Below are positions 1-8,329 of a stretch of 64,000 nucleotides of DNA, one piece after another. Source of the stretch: Oscillospiraceae bacterium (lineage in GTDB: Bacteria > Bacillota > Clostridia > Oscillospirales > Acutalibacteraceae). The position numbers and the translations under genes are program-made. Every line of letters begins with the position of its first letter. Position 1 is the stretch's first letter. The DNA lies in the NCBI GenBank assembly GCA_015065615.1, contig SVPY01000008.1, forward strand, positions 29,753 to 93,752. Reading direction: 5' to 3'. Under the pieces are notes generated by a model. The model made no database searches and had not been told where the DNA came from. It was given only the letters and a program-made list of their open reading frames with translations.

Positions 1-717
1 AAGGCTATGGAGCGCTCTGCGGATAAAGCTATGGAAGGGGAAGAAGTCTCCGAGAGTAAGTTTGATAAATGGGTAACGGAGAAAATGGGCGATAAAATGT
101 CCGGCGTTATTACTGCAGTAGGTAGTGTGCTGGGTATTCTTCTTTCCGTGCTTTTATTTATGTATCTGCCAAGTTTAATTACAAACGGCATCAAGTATTT
201 TGCAGGCGAGGGCATAGAAGCCTTCAGAAGCTTAATTGAAGGCGGCTTAAGAATGGTAATATTCTTAATTTATATTCTTCTTATCTCTCTTATGCCCGAT
301 ATAAAGCGTGTTTTTATGTATCACGGTGCAGAGCATAAAACAATTTTCTGCTACGAAGCAGAGCTTCCCTTAACTGTAGAAAACGTTAAAAAGCAGTCCC
401 GTTTTCACCCCAGATGCGGCACAAGCTTTATGACTTTGATTATTTTAATAGGTATTATAGTTGGCTTCTTAATTCCTTTCCAGGATCCCCTCTTAAGAAC
501 CCTTATGAAGATATTAACTCTTCCTGTGGTTATAAGTGTAGGCTACGAGCTTATTAAATTCTGCGGCAAGCACGACGGCATTTTATGCAGAATAATCTCT
601 TATCCCGGACTTTTAATACAGAGAATTACCACAAAAGAGCCCGACGATAAAATGATTGAAACAGCTATCGCCGCTATGGAAGAGGTTATCCCCGAAAACG
701 GAGAAGACATTATATAA
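1..717 (+). CDS. DUF1385 (YqhQ-like) membrane protein, 5' end outside window
   Basis: The frame is open from base 1, so the first in-window ATG (position 7) is probably internal; YqhQ-type proteins are near 300 residues and 238 remain here. A run of hydrophobic segments (about residues 33-54, 82-97, 135-155 and 165-185, counted from the ATG at 7) indicates a polytopic membrane protein. The family signature HGAEHK is at about residues 106-111, followed by FHPRCGTSF. The biochemical role of DUF1385 is not established. The stop overlaps the start of prmC by one base (TAATG), so the two are translationally coupled; this pairing is common in Clostridia. Confidence 0.88.
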   Translation, partial: KAMERSADKAMEGEEVSESKFDKWVTEKMGDKMSGVITAVGSVLGILLSVLLFMYLPSLITNGIKYFAGEGIEAFRSLIEGGLRMVIFLIYILLISLMPDIKRVFMYHGAEHKTIFCYEAELPLTVENVKKQSRFHPRCGTSFMTLIILIGIIVGFLIPFQDPLLRTLMKILTLPVVISVGYELIKFCGKHDGILCRIISYPGLLIQRITTKEPDDKMIETAIAAMEEVIPENGEDII

Positions 718-1550
718 TGAAAACGCTTAAAGAACTTTATCTCTTTGCCAAAAAGGAGCTTAAAGAGAAGGAAGAGGGAGAGGCTTTAATTCTTAGTGAA
801 GCTTTTCTTTCTGCAGGCAGGCGCGAAATTTCCCTTTACGGCGAAAAAACTGTGCCCGAAACAGAAAGCGAAAAATTCCTTGAGGCTGTAAAAATGCGAA
901 AAGAAAATAGACCCCTTCAGTATATTACGGGATACGAATATTTCGGTGATATGAAGCTGGAAGTCGGCGAAGGGGTGCTTATTCCAAGGGAAGATACCTT
1001 GCCTCTGTGCGAGGTTGCCGCCGAATTTGCAGGCGATAAAAATGTATTGGGTATTGACCTTTGCTCAGGCAGCGGCGCCATAGCCTTGTATATTGTAAAT
1101 AAGTGTAAAAATTCCAAAGTTTACGCTATGGAGCTTTACGAAGGCGCAATAAAATACCTTGAAAAGAATATTGAAGCTTACGGCGAAAAGAGAGTAAATT
1201 TCATTAAAGGCGACGTGCTTGAAAATCCCGATGAAAATTTACCTGAGCTTGATTTTATAGTTTCAAATCCCCCCTATATTTTAACTTCCGAAGTGGCTTC
1301 TTTGCAGGAGGAAGTAAAAAAAGAGCCCGTAACTGCCCTTGACGGCGGTGAGGACGGCCTTGTTTTTTACCGCCATATCGTTAAAGAGTGGGGTAGAAAA
1401 CTTAAAAAAGGCGGTCTTATGGCTTTTGAAGCCGACCCTCAGGAAATGGAAGATATCAAGAAGCTTCTTTTAAACGGCGGTTTTGATAATATAGGTATCG
1501 TAAACGATTTAGGTGACCTTCAAAGGGTAGTTTACGGGTATAAAAAATAA
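717..1550 (+). CDS. prmC: Peptide chain release factor N5-glutamine methyltransferase
   Basis: PrmC methylates the glutamine of the GGQ motif in release factors RF1/RF2 using S-adenosylmethionine. Visible signatures are the pre-domain VLIPREDT (residues 87-94; VLIPRPET in most family members), SAM-binding motif DLCSGSGAIAL (114-124) and the glutamine-binding NPPY (184-187). At 277 residues it is of normal length. Its ATG overlaps the stop of the DUF1385 gene. No terminator is obvious immediately after it; the next 130 bases are AT-rich and carry the leader of the lipoprotein gene. Confidence 0.95.
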   Translation: MKTLKELYLFAKKELKEKEEGEALILSEAFLSAGRREISLYGEKTVPETESEKFLEAVKMRKENRPLQYITGYEYFGDMKLEVGEGVLIPREDTLPLCEVAAEFAGDKNVLGIDLCSGSGAIALYIVNKCKNSKVYAMELYEGAIKYLEKNIEAYGEKRVNFIKGDVLENPDENLPELDFIVSNPPYILTSEVASLQEEVKKEPVTALDGGEDGLVFYRHIVKEWGRKLKKGGLMAFEADPQEMEDIKKLLLNGGFDNIGIVNDLGDLQRVVYGYKK

Positions 1551-1682
1551 ATATTCAAAAAATTATTAAAATTTTTTATTTTTAATGTAACATTTCGGGC
1601 TTCTTTTCCGTATTATCATAGGTTAAGAAAAACCGATATAAATAAAACATAAACAAAACATAAACCGAAAGGAAAAAACAAA

Positions 1683-2174
1683 ATGAAAAAGTTTTTAGCA
1701 CTCTTACTCGCAGTTTTATTCGCAGTTTCCGTAGCAGCTTGCGGCAACGGCGCAGAATCTTCCAAGAAAATTGAAGGCACACTTGAAGAAGTTATGCAGC
1801 AGATTATCGACACAGTTGACGTTGACGCTGAAGTTAAGGAATACGTTCTCGGCGGTTTAATGCAGATGCCCGTTGATAAAGAAGGCGAAGCTTACTACTT
1901 AGGCAAAGAAGGTTTCAACTACGTAGAAGCTTTAGCAGCTGAGCCTATGATTACAGCTCAGGCTTTCTCTTTGGTTCTTATCAGAACAGAAAACGCTGAG
2001 GAATCCGCTAAGATTTCCGAGGAGATCGTAAAGGTTGTAGACCCCAGAAAGTGGCTCTGCGTTGGCGTTGAAGAAGATCAGGTTAAGTCCGCTTACGTTA
2101 ACGACCTCGTAATTCTCATTATGGCAGAAAATGCTGATAAGTACATCGAGGCTTTCAACGCTCTTGCTAAATAA
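1683..2174 (+). CDS. Secreted lipoprotein, DUF4358-like
   Basis: A lipoprotein signal peptide is clear: MKK, a hydrophobic stretch and lipobox VAAC with the cysteine at residue 20. The mature part is small and acidic, with the segment DPRKWLCVGVEED near residues 118-130 that I associate with DUF4358, a family of small Firmicutes lipoproteins of unknown function. The gene has its own purine-rich ribosome site (GAAAGG) and an intrinsic terminator directly behind it, so it is probably monocistronic. Codon use is notably biased to C/T-ending codons, suggesting good expression (inference). Confidence 0.75.
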   Translation: MKKFLALLLAVLFAVSVAACGNGAESSKKIEGTLEEVMQQIIDTVDVDAEVKEYVLGGLMQMPVDKEGEAYYLGKEGFNYVEALAAEPMITAQAFSLVLIRTENAEESAKISEEIVKVVDPRKWLCVGVEEDQVKSAYVNDLVILIMAENADKYIEAFNALAK

Positions 2175-2191
2175 TCAAAAGGCAAAAAATT

Positions 2192-2225
2192 ATCCCACAG
2201 ATTTATTTCTGTGGGATTTTTTCTA
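2192..2225. terminator. Bidirectional intrinsic terminator
   Basis: Perfect 10-bp stem ATCCCACAGA/TCTGTGGGAT with a 6-nt loop, T-run on the plus side and A-run before it, so it can serve both the plus-strand lipoprotein gene and the convergent minus-strand lipoprotein gene ending at 2239. Confidence 0.9.
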
Positions 2226-2238
2226 TATTATATATCAA

Positions 2239-2739
2239 TTAAGAGGAAGTATATTTATCACTTGGCAGTAAGCCGTCGCTCCCTGAGGTGGTATTGCCGT
2301 AGCTTCTGTAGAAATTTACTGCCGCATTTTTAAATTCATTTGCCTCGTATTTTCTTAAATAATGTGCCGCGTGGTCTGAAATCACCGTTAAATACTCTTT
2401 GCCGTTTTCTTCAGTTACGGCATATGCAATGCCTTTATAAATCACTATGCCTTTGGCGTTTTTTGTAACTTCGGTGAAATTTTCCACGGGTCTGTAATAA
2501 TAGTAACTGCCTTTATCCGTGGCTTGTCCGTTCATACATCTTGCGCCAAGGCGGAAACCTTTAGCATCGACTTCGCCTACGCCGGTAAAACTAACGTTAT
2601 GGAATAGCCCTACCGTCATCTCTTTAACAGGCAGAGTGCCGCTTTCATTCTTCTCGTTAAATATATATCCGTTTGAACAGCCCGAAAACACAGAAAGAAT
2701 CAGGCACAATGTAATTATTAAACTAAAAATTCTTTTCAT
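2239..2739 (-). CDS. Secreted lipoprotein of unknown function
   Basis: A 166-residue protein with N-terminal MKRIF, a hydrophobic core and lipobox FSGC (cysteine 20), hence a membrane-anchored lipoprotein. No family recognised. The mature domain has a cluster of tyrosines (GSYYYYRP) and alternating hydrophobic residues suggesting a small beta-rich fold. It is convergent with the upstream lipoprotein gene and shares its terminator. A GGAGAG ribosome site lies a few bases before the ATG. Upstream it is followed by the terminator of ncRNA copy A, which reads toward it on the same strand. Confidence 0.75.
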   Translation of the reverse strand: MKRIFSLIITLCLILSVFSGCSNGYIFNEKNESGTLPVKEMTVGLFHNVSFTGVGEVDAKGFRLGARCMNGQATDKGSYYYYRPVENFTEVTKNAKGIVIYKGIAYAVTEENGKEYLTVISDHAAHYLRKYEANEFKNAAVNFYRSYGNTTSGSDGLLPSDKYTSS

Positions 2740-2820
2740 AAAATCACTCTCCTTTCCCGTTTCACTATATAAGACGTATAGAAAGGTAAAATATTACACC
2801 GATAATAAGAAAAACAAAAA

Positions 2821-3362
2821 TAAAAATGACCCTTGATTGTTTCATCACCAGTAATCCACAATCAAGGGTCATTTCTGTTCAATCTTAGTATCTAACATCA
2901 ATTGTTTACCTTCGCTTTCTTTGAACTGAAACGATACCCATTTATTAAATTTTCCTTATGCGTTCTCTTTATTTCGTACTACCTTTCCATATTATTTTCT
3001 CTTTCCTTAAATTCGGTTATCTTTAAGCTTAATCTTAAAGTATTTTCTAAATTTATCTTCTTTAAAAAATATACCGTAATTTATTTTTTAAGAATTCTAT
3101 CGTACGTGCTTTTCGAGAACTCTTTTTCGTGAGGCATCATTTCGTGATTCCTTTTTTCAGGAGAAATTTTGGAGTCAGTCTTGCTTTTTTTGCTCACATC
3201 TGAAATTCTGTTTCCTAATGGCGGCTCGTGCCGAATTTTAATTTTCCTAATTATTTTTTTGGTTACTTCAATTCTCCTCGCTGAATCTTTTGGCCCTTTA
3301 ATAATTATTTAAATTAAATCGGTTTTAAGATTAGTACATTGGACTCATCCTTTCTTTTCTGT
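2821..3362 (-). ncRNA. Long structured non-coding RNA, copy A (undescribed)
   Basis: Seen: no open frame, but sigma-A-like promoter TTGTAT-17 bp-TATTAT (3397-3392 and 3374-3369), predicted start about 3362, and a strong terminator at its end: 14-bp stem TGACCCTTGATTGT/ACAATCAAGGGTCA then a T-run (2821-2868). A second diverged copy lies at 9935-10328 on the other strand. Between the copies these blocks are preserved in order: the first 27 nt of the RNA (3360-3334, identical), AAGCAC-TACGATA, a block with GTATATTTTTTAAAGAAGA, hairpin CTTTAAG-6-CTTAAAG, GGTAGTA-GAA, GATGTTAGATAC, ATTGAACAGAAAT, and the terminator hairpin with its 16-nt loop. Copy A carries about 150 nt extra between the 5' block and AAGCAC. 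Compensatory changes in the terminal stem support selection on RNA. Function unknown; it matches no RNA class I can name. Confidence 0.75.
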
Positions 3363-3368
3363 GATTAA

Positions 3369-3501
3369 ATAATAACATAAAATTCACTAAAATACAATAT
3401 GGAATAATGCACAAATATAAAGGCACCGAATTGTGCAAAAGGGAGAAAATAATGTGATGTGCGCAAAAACTATTGACATTTAGTATATAATGTGATAATA
3501 T
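3369..3501. promoter_or_regulatory. Divergent promoter region of module A with conserved inverted repeat
   Basis: Leftward promoter of ncRNA A (TTGTAT-17-TATTAT, 3369-3397) and rightward promoter TTGACA (3473-3478)-17-TAATAT (3496-3501). Between them an inverted repeat TGCACAA (3408-3414) / TTGTGCA (3431-3437), 23 bp centre to centre. The same pair of promoters and the same inverted-repeat spacing recur in module B (9796-9928), which argues for a shared regulator or architecture. Confidence 0.6.
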
Positions 3502-3507
3502 AAATGT

Positions 3508-3555
3508 GTTGGGTTGCTTTTTTCGGGAGAGCTACCCGTTTAATTTTATTTTAAA
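3508..3555 (+). ncRNA. Short divergent transcript with conserved terminator hairpin (module A)
   Basis: Predicted start near 3508 from the promoter above. The transcript would begin GTTGGG and quickly form stem GGGTTGCT (3511-3518) / AGCTACCC (3530-3537), followed by a T-rich tail (3539-3554). Module B has the same stem with a compatible A-to-G change in the 3' arm. In module A no gene follows on this strand, so the product would be a tiny RNA, or about 100 nt if it runs to the next terminator (3585-3615). Confidence 0.5.
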
Positions 3556-3584
3556 TTATTATTTTATGAAGTTTATAAAAAGTA

Positions 3585-3615
3585 AGGCAGCTGATTTTAT
3601 TCAGCCGCCTTTTTC
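3585..3615. terminator. Intrinsic terminator between module A and the SDR gene
   Basis: Stem GGCAGCTGA / TCAGCCGCC around a TTTTAT loop, T-run on the plus strand; the minus-strand reading also has a T-rich tail, so it can end the uxaC-SDR transcript as well as rightward transcription from module A. Confidence 0.8.
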
Positions 3616-3629
3616 TTTTTGTAATTTGA

Positions 3630-4454
3630 TTATACGCCCGAATAAGCGGAGAAACCGCCGTCAACGGGAATTGTAACGCCTGTTACAAAGCCTGCTTTTT
3701 CGCTGTCTACAATCCAGGAAAGTGTGCCTAATAATTCTTCGGGTTTACCGAATCTGCCCATGGGAGTTGCGGCTAAAATTTTGCCGGTTCTTGCTGTGGG
3801 CGTGCCGTCGGGGTTAAAGAGAAGAGCCTGATTCTGTGCTGTTACAAAGAAGCCGGGAGCAATAGCGTTTACTCTGATGCCTGTTTTTGCAAAGTGAACT
3901 GCAAGCCACTGTGTGAAGTTGGAAACTGCGGACTTAGCTGCGCTGTATGCGGGAATCTTTGTTAAGGGTCTGTAGGCGTTCATGGAAGAAACGTTTAAAA
4001 CGCTGCAGCCTTCTTCACCTATCATATCCTTGATAAATACCTGTGTGGGGAGAAGTGTGCCCATTAAGTTTAAGTCAAATACGAAGTTAAAGCCTTCTTT
4101 GGGGAGGTTGAAGAATGTAAGAATATCGTCTCTTGCTTCGTCGCCTTCTTCATATTCTTCGTGAACTGTTGTACACTTGGGGTTATTGCCGCCTGCACCG
4201 TTAACTAAAAGTGTGCATTTACCAAGGTCATTAAGTACCTTTTCGTGAATTTCTTCGAGACATGCTTTATCAAGTACGTTTGCCTTGTAAGCTTTAGCCT
4301 CGCCGCCCTCTGCGATAATTTCTTCAGCTACCTTCTGAGCTGCTGCATCGTTTAAGTCAAGGAGCGCTACCTTGTAGCCATCCTTTGAAAGCTGTTTTGC
4401 AAATGCGGAGCAAAGAACACCGCCTGCACCTGTAACTACTGCTACTTTTGCCAT
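3630..4454 (-). CDS. SDR-family D-mannonate (fructuronate) oxidoreductase
   Basis: A 274-residue classical short-chain dehydrogenase: dinucleotide-binding TGAGGVL at residues 8-14, VNGAGG (84-89), catalytic serines in NVSSMN (154-159), and YSAAK with Tyr170/Lys174. It follows uxaC by 37 bases on the same strand. By context and by similarity to SDR-type mannonate oxidoreductases found next to uxaC in gut Firmicutes, it likely interconverts D-fructuronate and D-mannonate with NAD(P)H, replacing classical UxuB. The exact substrate is inferred from context, not from the active site. The terminator at 3585-3615 ends the operon. Confidence 0.82.
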   Translation of the reverse strand: MAKVAVVTGAGGVLCSAFAKQLSKDGYKVALLDLNDAAAQKVAEEIIAEGGEAKAYKANVLDKACLEEIHEKVLNDLGKCTLLVNGAGGNNPKCTTVHEEYEEGDEARDDILTFFNLPKEGFNFVFDLNLMGTLLPTQVFIKDMIGEEGCSVLNVSSMNAYRPLTKIPAYSAAKSAVSNFTQWLAVHFAKTGIRVNAIAPGFFVTAQNQALLFNPDGTPTARTGKILAATPMGRFGKPEELLGTLSWIVDSEKAGFVTGVTIPVDGGFSAYSGV

Positions 4455-4491
4455 TTTAAAAATCCTCCGTTTATTTATATAAATTAATAAT

Positions 4492-5886
4492 TTACTGTAT
4501 TTCGGGTCCTGCCGAAACAGGGTCTGCTTTACTCGTGTGCTCTTTTATATTTCCGTAAGCAATCTTGTATGCAAGAGTTTTTGCACTTTCTATGGGGAAA
4601 TCATCTTCAATAACCCATTTACTCAGCAAGCTGCAAAGAATACGGCGGAAATAATCGTGGCGGGCGTAGGAAAGGAAGGAGCGGGAGTCGGTAAGCATAC
4701 CGTAAAATGCGCCGATAAAGCCTTCCTCCGCCATTGTTTCCATCATATTGAGAATTCCGCGCTTGTGGTCGCAGAACCACCAGGCTGCTCCCGGTACCAC
4801 GCCTCTGAATGAACCGCATATTGCTGCAAGCTGAGAGTTCATAACGGGGTTTAAGTTGTATATAATGGTTCTGGGGAGCTTATTTTTATTATTGAGAGTA
4901 TCAAGAACGCTCATTATTCTTGTGCCGTCAATAATATCTCCGATACAGTCGCTGCCAGCATCCTTACCGCAGGTTTTGGTAAGAAGGGAGTTCGCATCGC
5001 GCTTAACGGCAATATGAAGCTGCATTGTAATGTTTCTTTTCTTGTATTCGCCTGCAAGGAAGTTTGTGAGGTAACCGATGAAAATATCCTTTTCCTCTTT
5101 GGTAATATCATTGCCTAAAAGAGCTTTTATAAATACTTTTTCGGCTTCCTCTCTGGGGTATATTTTTGAGGGGAAATCTTCAATGCCGTGGTCGGCAAAA
5201 TTACAGCCGCGAGCTACGAATTCATCAAGAGCAAGGCGTATGGCAATTCTTAAATCGCCGATATCGTCGATATGAAGGCCGGCTCTTACGCCGAATTTTT
5301 TAATGTAATCTGAGTAGCCCTTTTTATCGATATTCAGAAGATTATCGGGGCGGAAAGCAGGCACTACTATAGTTTTGAAATTTTTGTCCTTTGCAATTTC
5401 CTTGTGGTACTCAAGGTAATCGGCAGGGTCATCGGTAGTTGCAATATATTCAACCTTTGCTTTCTCAATAAGCTTACGGGGAGAAAGCTGAGTTTCGGTA
5501 ATATATTTACCTGCCAAATCGTAAATTTCGTCAGCTGTTTCACCGTTTAAGGGAATATCGATGCCGAAATAAAGGGAAAGCTCCATCATACTCCAGGTGT
5601 ATAAGGGGTTGCCGCCGCAAAGTGAAATAGTCTCGGCGTATTTTCTGAATTTTTCACGCCAGGGCGCGCTGCCTGTAATATAATATTCATCTACGCCTGC
5701 CTGACGCATAAGCCTCCACTTGTAATGGTCGGCGCCAAGCCACATCTGACCGATGTTATCAAAAACCTTGTCTTCATAAATTTCCTGAGGTACAAGATGG
5801 CAGTGGTAGTCGATTATGGGTAAATTCTTAATGCCTTCGTAAAGCTCTTCCGAGAGCTTGTTATCCAGAAGATAATTCTCACGCAT
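4492..5886 (-). CDS. uxaC: Glucuronate/galacturonate isomerase
   Basis: UxaC isomerises D-glucuronate to D-fructuronate (and galacturonate to tagaturonate), the first step of hexuronate breakdown. The 464-residue length is standard for this amidohydrolase-like family. The metal-binding motif DYHCHL stands at residues 26-31, followed by the usual P-Q-E-I-Y-E-D; the C-terminal DSRSFLSYARHDYFRR segment is also typical. SD AAGGAG lies 7-8 bases before the ATG. It leads a two-gene operon with the SDR oxidoreductase. Confidence 0.95.
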   Translation of the reverse strand: MRENYLLDNKLSEELYEGIKNLPIIDYHCHLVPQEIYEDKVFDNIGQMWLGADHYKWRLMRQAGVDEYYITGSAPWREKFRKYAETISLCGGNPLYTWSMMELSLYFGIDIPLNGETADEIYDLAGKYITETQLSPRKLIEKAKVEYIATTDDPADYLEYHKEIAKDKNFKTIVVPAFRPDNLLNIDKKGYSDYIKKFGVRAGLHIDDIGDLRIAIRLALDEFVARGCNFADHGIEDFPSKIYPREEAEKVFIKALLGNDITKEEKDIFIGYLTNFLAGEYKKRNITMQLHIAVKRDANSLLTKTCGKDAGSDCIGDIIDGTRIMSVLDTLNNKNKLPRTIIYNLNPVMNSQLAAICGSFRGVVPGAAWWFCDHKRGILNMMETMAEEGFIGAFYGMLTDSRSFLSYARHDYFRRILCSLLSKWVIEDDFPIESAKTLAYKIAYGNIKEHTSKADPVSAGPEIQ

Positions 5887-5928
5887 AAAAGTGCTCCTTT
5901 GTTTTTATTCCGTACTTCATATAAAATA

Positions 5929-5957
5929 AGAATAGCTTAAATTTTACCAATCTGCAA
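5929..5957 (-). promoter_or_regulatory. Promoter of the uxaC operon
   Basis: On the minus strand TTGCAG (5957-5952), 17-bp spacer, TATTCT (5934-5929), about 40 bases before the uxaC start. No clear operator palindrome was seen next to it. Confidence 0.55.
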
Positions 5958-6037
5958 GGATTATTTATAATTTTGCATAAATTGCAATACGCTTGCTTAT
6001 TATTACAAGATAAAAGGACGCAAAATCAAAAATAAAT

Positions 6038-8119
6038 TTATTCGAGACATTTGCATTTATAAATATAATATGCAGCAACCGAAGCAAAGCCGTGGTCCAG
6101 GCTTGCGTTCTCGCCCATATGCTCCCACAAAGTACCTGTTTTTTCTGCCATATTTATAAAGAAACTCTTGCATTCATCAAGCACCTTTTCGTTATCTTTT
6201 TCTCTTAAAAGTACTTCGAGTCTCAGGTAATTACCGATAAATGCATTGGATTTTGAAACCTCCGGGTAGGTTTTTTCATAGTTGCGCTTGGGTCCGAATT
6301 CATCTACCATTTTAGCCCAAAGCTTCGGGTGGCTTTCTTTGGAAATAAGCTTAAAGAACATTGCATAGTACTGGCAGGTTTCTGTAATATTTTCGGTTCT
6401 TACAAGGTTATTGCCATCTCTTAAAGAATTATCTACGAAGAATTCGCCATTGAAACCGAATTTCAGAATGTTTTCTCTTATAATTTCGCTTTTTTCGGTG
6501 TAAGAAGCATCGCCGTATAGCTTGCCTGCCGCTCTTAAAGCATCCATATAGAGCATATTGCTGGGGAAGTTGACGCCTGTTACATGGTCGTCGTTATTGC
6601 AGGCGCTCCATTCTACGAATACCCAGCCTTTTAAATTCTCCAGAAGATTATATTCGTTTTCACACTCTTTGAAGTAATTCAGTACACCGTCCACTTTGTT
6701 TCTTGCAAGTTTTACAAGCTCAGTATCGCCTGTTCTTTCAAGGTAATTTTCAAGCTCAAGAATAAACCACAAAGCCCAGTTGGGAATATGGTTGCCGTTA
6801 TAGTGGTCGGCAGGGTAGCACATAGGCAGCATTCCCTCGGGGAGCTCTTTGAGCTGAGGGGATAAAATTAAATTCTCCAGGAAATTTTTCTCAACAGAAT
6901 TTTTACCTGTGAAGAACTTTTCTGCCTGACCTGAGAAGTAACTGTCGCAAAGCCAGCCGGCTCTTTCTCTTGCAGGGCAGTCGGTTAAAACGTCTAAAGC
7001 GTTATGAATAAAAGTATTTCTTGCAGCTTCAATAATTTTATCCAGCTTATAATCACCTGTAGTAAAGCTGAATTTTTCCGTATCGGGGTTTTCGTAGGTA
7101 ATGAGACCTAATTTTTCGATTTCAACATCACCGCCTATTACGTTTAAGCGGAAAAATCTGCCTACGTAGGGCTCGAAAGAAATTAAATCATATTCGCCTT
7201 TTTGTAAATGATATTTAACGGCAGAAGTAAGGTCATTGCGCTCGTGATTGATTTCGGTGCAGTTTTCTTTTGGGAAAGATAATTCATCGCACAGGATATA
7301 AACGTCACACTCACTTAAAACTTTACACTTGAGGCTGAAAAATCCGCAAAGTGTACGCTTAGTATCGTAAGTTTTATAATAGCCTTCTTTTTTATCGCCG
7401 TTTTTATAGTATTCCATTTGGAAAAATTCATCATAAAGGCACTCTGAAAGCTCCTCGTATCTATAAGCTTTAAAAGTATCCTTAGAGTTTTCGGCATCAT
7501 TTAATGCGCGTGAGCGGAATACAGGCACTTTTTCTTTTTTTATTATAATGCCGCCATCTTCAAAGCTATCAGGGAAAGCAATATATTTTAATTCGGGATA
7601 GCTTACGTTACGGCTAAGCTCCTTGGGGCCTTCAACTTCATTTGTTTCAACTTCGGGGAAGAAGCTTTCGTCACCAAGGTAAAAAGCCTTCCTGTCTTTT
7701 TTCATATCATAACTTTCAACGAAGCAGCGCTGAAAACTTGCTCTGTGGGATTTTACCACACGGTCGTTTATATAGAAAGCCTTGAAATCTTTAATATCTG
7801 CAATAATTTCGCCGCAGCAAGTGATTTCGGCGCCGAAATAAGGCAGTTCATCAAGTAAATAATAGCTGTTGCAATTATTGGCGTAAACCTCAAAAACTAT
7901 ATTGATATTTCCAAGAGGCAAAGAATATTCGTCAATTCTTACGTATCCGTGAGCTGCTCTTGCAGGGCCGTAAGCCAGAAATTCGCCGTTAACAAACATT
8001 CTGTATACGCCGCTTGACTTTATTTTGATTTTTGCACCTTTTTTGTTTTCAAATTTATAGCTGAAAGCTAAACTATGATTCATTAAATCTCTTAATACTT
8101 TATTCCATACCGTTATCAT
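6038..8119 (-). CDS. Alpha-L-rhamnosidase-like glycoside hydrolase (GH78-type)
   Basis: A 693-residue intracellular enzyme without signal peptide. N-terminal beta-sandwich region contains MFVNGEFLAYGPARAAHGYVR (first 20 residues of the family's concanavalin-like module shown), followed by an (alpha/alpha)6-barrel with TDCPARERAGW near residue 375, the GH78 signature that usually reads TDCPQRDERLGW and holds the acidic catalytic residues. It probably releases terminal L-rhamnose from oligosaccharides, fitting the adjacent uronate genes (rhamnogalacturonan breakdown). The catalytic motif is shortened by one acidic position relative to textbook GH78, so substrate could differ. SD AAAGGAGG precedes the ATG. 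Confidence 0.8.
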   Translation of the reverse strand: MITVWNKVLRDLMNHSLAFSYKFENKKGAKIKIKSSGVYRMFVNGEFLAYGPARAAHGYVRIDEYSLPLGNINIVFEVYANNCNSYYLLDELPYFGAEITCCGEIIADIKDFKAFYINDRVVKSHRASFQRCFVESYDMKKDRKAFYLGDESFFPEVETNEVEGPKELSRNVSYPELKYIAFPDSFEDGGIIIKKEKVPVFRSRALNDAENSKDTFKAYRYEELSECLYDEFFQMEYYKNGDKKEGYYKTYDTKRTLCGFFSLKCKVLSECDVYILCDELSFPKENCTEINHERNDLTSAVKYHLQKGEYDLISFEPYVGRFFRLNVIGGDVEIEKLGLITYENPDTEKFSFTTGDYKLDKIIEAARNTFIHNALDVLTDCPARERAGWLCDSYFSGQAEKFFTGKNSVEKNFLENLILSPQLKELPEGMLPMCYPADHYNGNHIPNWALWFILELENYLERTGDTELVKLARNKVDGVLNYFKECENEYNLLENLKGWVFVEWSACNNDDHVTGVNFPSNMLYMDALRAAGKLYGDASYTEKSEIIRENILKFGFNGEFFVDNSLRDGNNLVRTENITETCQYYAMFFKLISKESHPKLWAKMVDEFGPKRNYEKTYPEVSKSNAFIGNYLRLEVLLREKDNEKVLDECKSFFINMAEKTGTLWEHMGENASLDHGFASVAAYYIYKCKCLE

Positions 8120-8142
8120 GTATAAAACCTCCTTTTTGAAAT

Positions 8143-8171
8143 AGTATAGCTATAAAAAGATAACTTGTCAA
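8143..8171 (-). promoter_or_regulatory. Promoter of the rhamnosidase-like gene
   Basis: On the minus strand TTGACA (8171-8166), 17-bp spacer, TATACT (8148-8143), giving a very short leader before the ATG at 8119. Confidence 0.75.
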
Positions 8172-8213
8172 TAATCGTCGATTGTACTTTAAATTAAACA
8201 CAGCTTCACGGTT

Positions 8214-8229
8214 ACACTATATATAGTGT
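8214..8229. promoter_or_regulatory. 16-bp perfect palindrome resembling an NrdR box
   Basis: ACACTATATATAGTGT is a perfect palindrome and matches the known NrdR-box consensus (ACACWATATATWGTGT). A weaker half-matching site, AGCCGATATATACAAT, lies at 8244-8259, 30 bp centre to centre, close to the roughly 31-bp spacing of paired NrdR boxes. The site sits between the divergent rhamnosidase and formate-transporter promoters. Confidence 0.45.
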
Positions 8230-8283
8230 GCGGCTTGATTTTTAGCCGATATATACAATTAAAATGTTTGTAAAATAAAACAG

Positions 8284-8312
8284 TTGACAAAAAAGAGAAT
8301 GTAGTATAAACT
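8284..8312 (+). promoter_or_regulatory. Promoter of the ZTP riboswitch / formate transporter transcript
   Basis: TTGACA (8284-8289), 17-bp spacer, TAAACT (8307-8312; TATAAA at 8305 is an alternative). Predicted start near 8319, just ahead of the riboswitch leader. Confidence 0.65.
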
Positions 8313-8329
8313 ATAACCATAACAAAAAG

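Noticed and set aside
2821..2868. Copy A/B terminator hairpins as CRISPR or transposon terminal repeats
   Set aside because: There is no repeat-spacer series, no flanking target duplication and no transposase frame; the T-runs, promoters and compensatory changes fit RNA genes better.
2902..3132. 76-residue plus-strand open frame rich in Phe and Leu
   Set aside because: It lies antisense to ncRNA copy A, has no ribosome site, and the reading frame is not preserved in copy B.
3334..3360. Hammerhead ribozyme core in the 5' block of the long RNAs (GATGAGTCC)
   Set aside because: The matching GAAA-containing strand and stem II partner are absent nearby.
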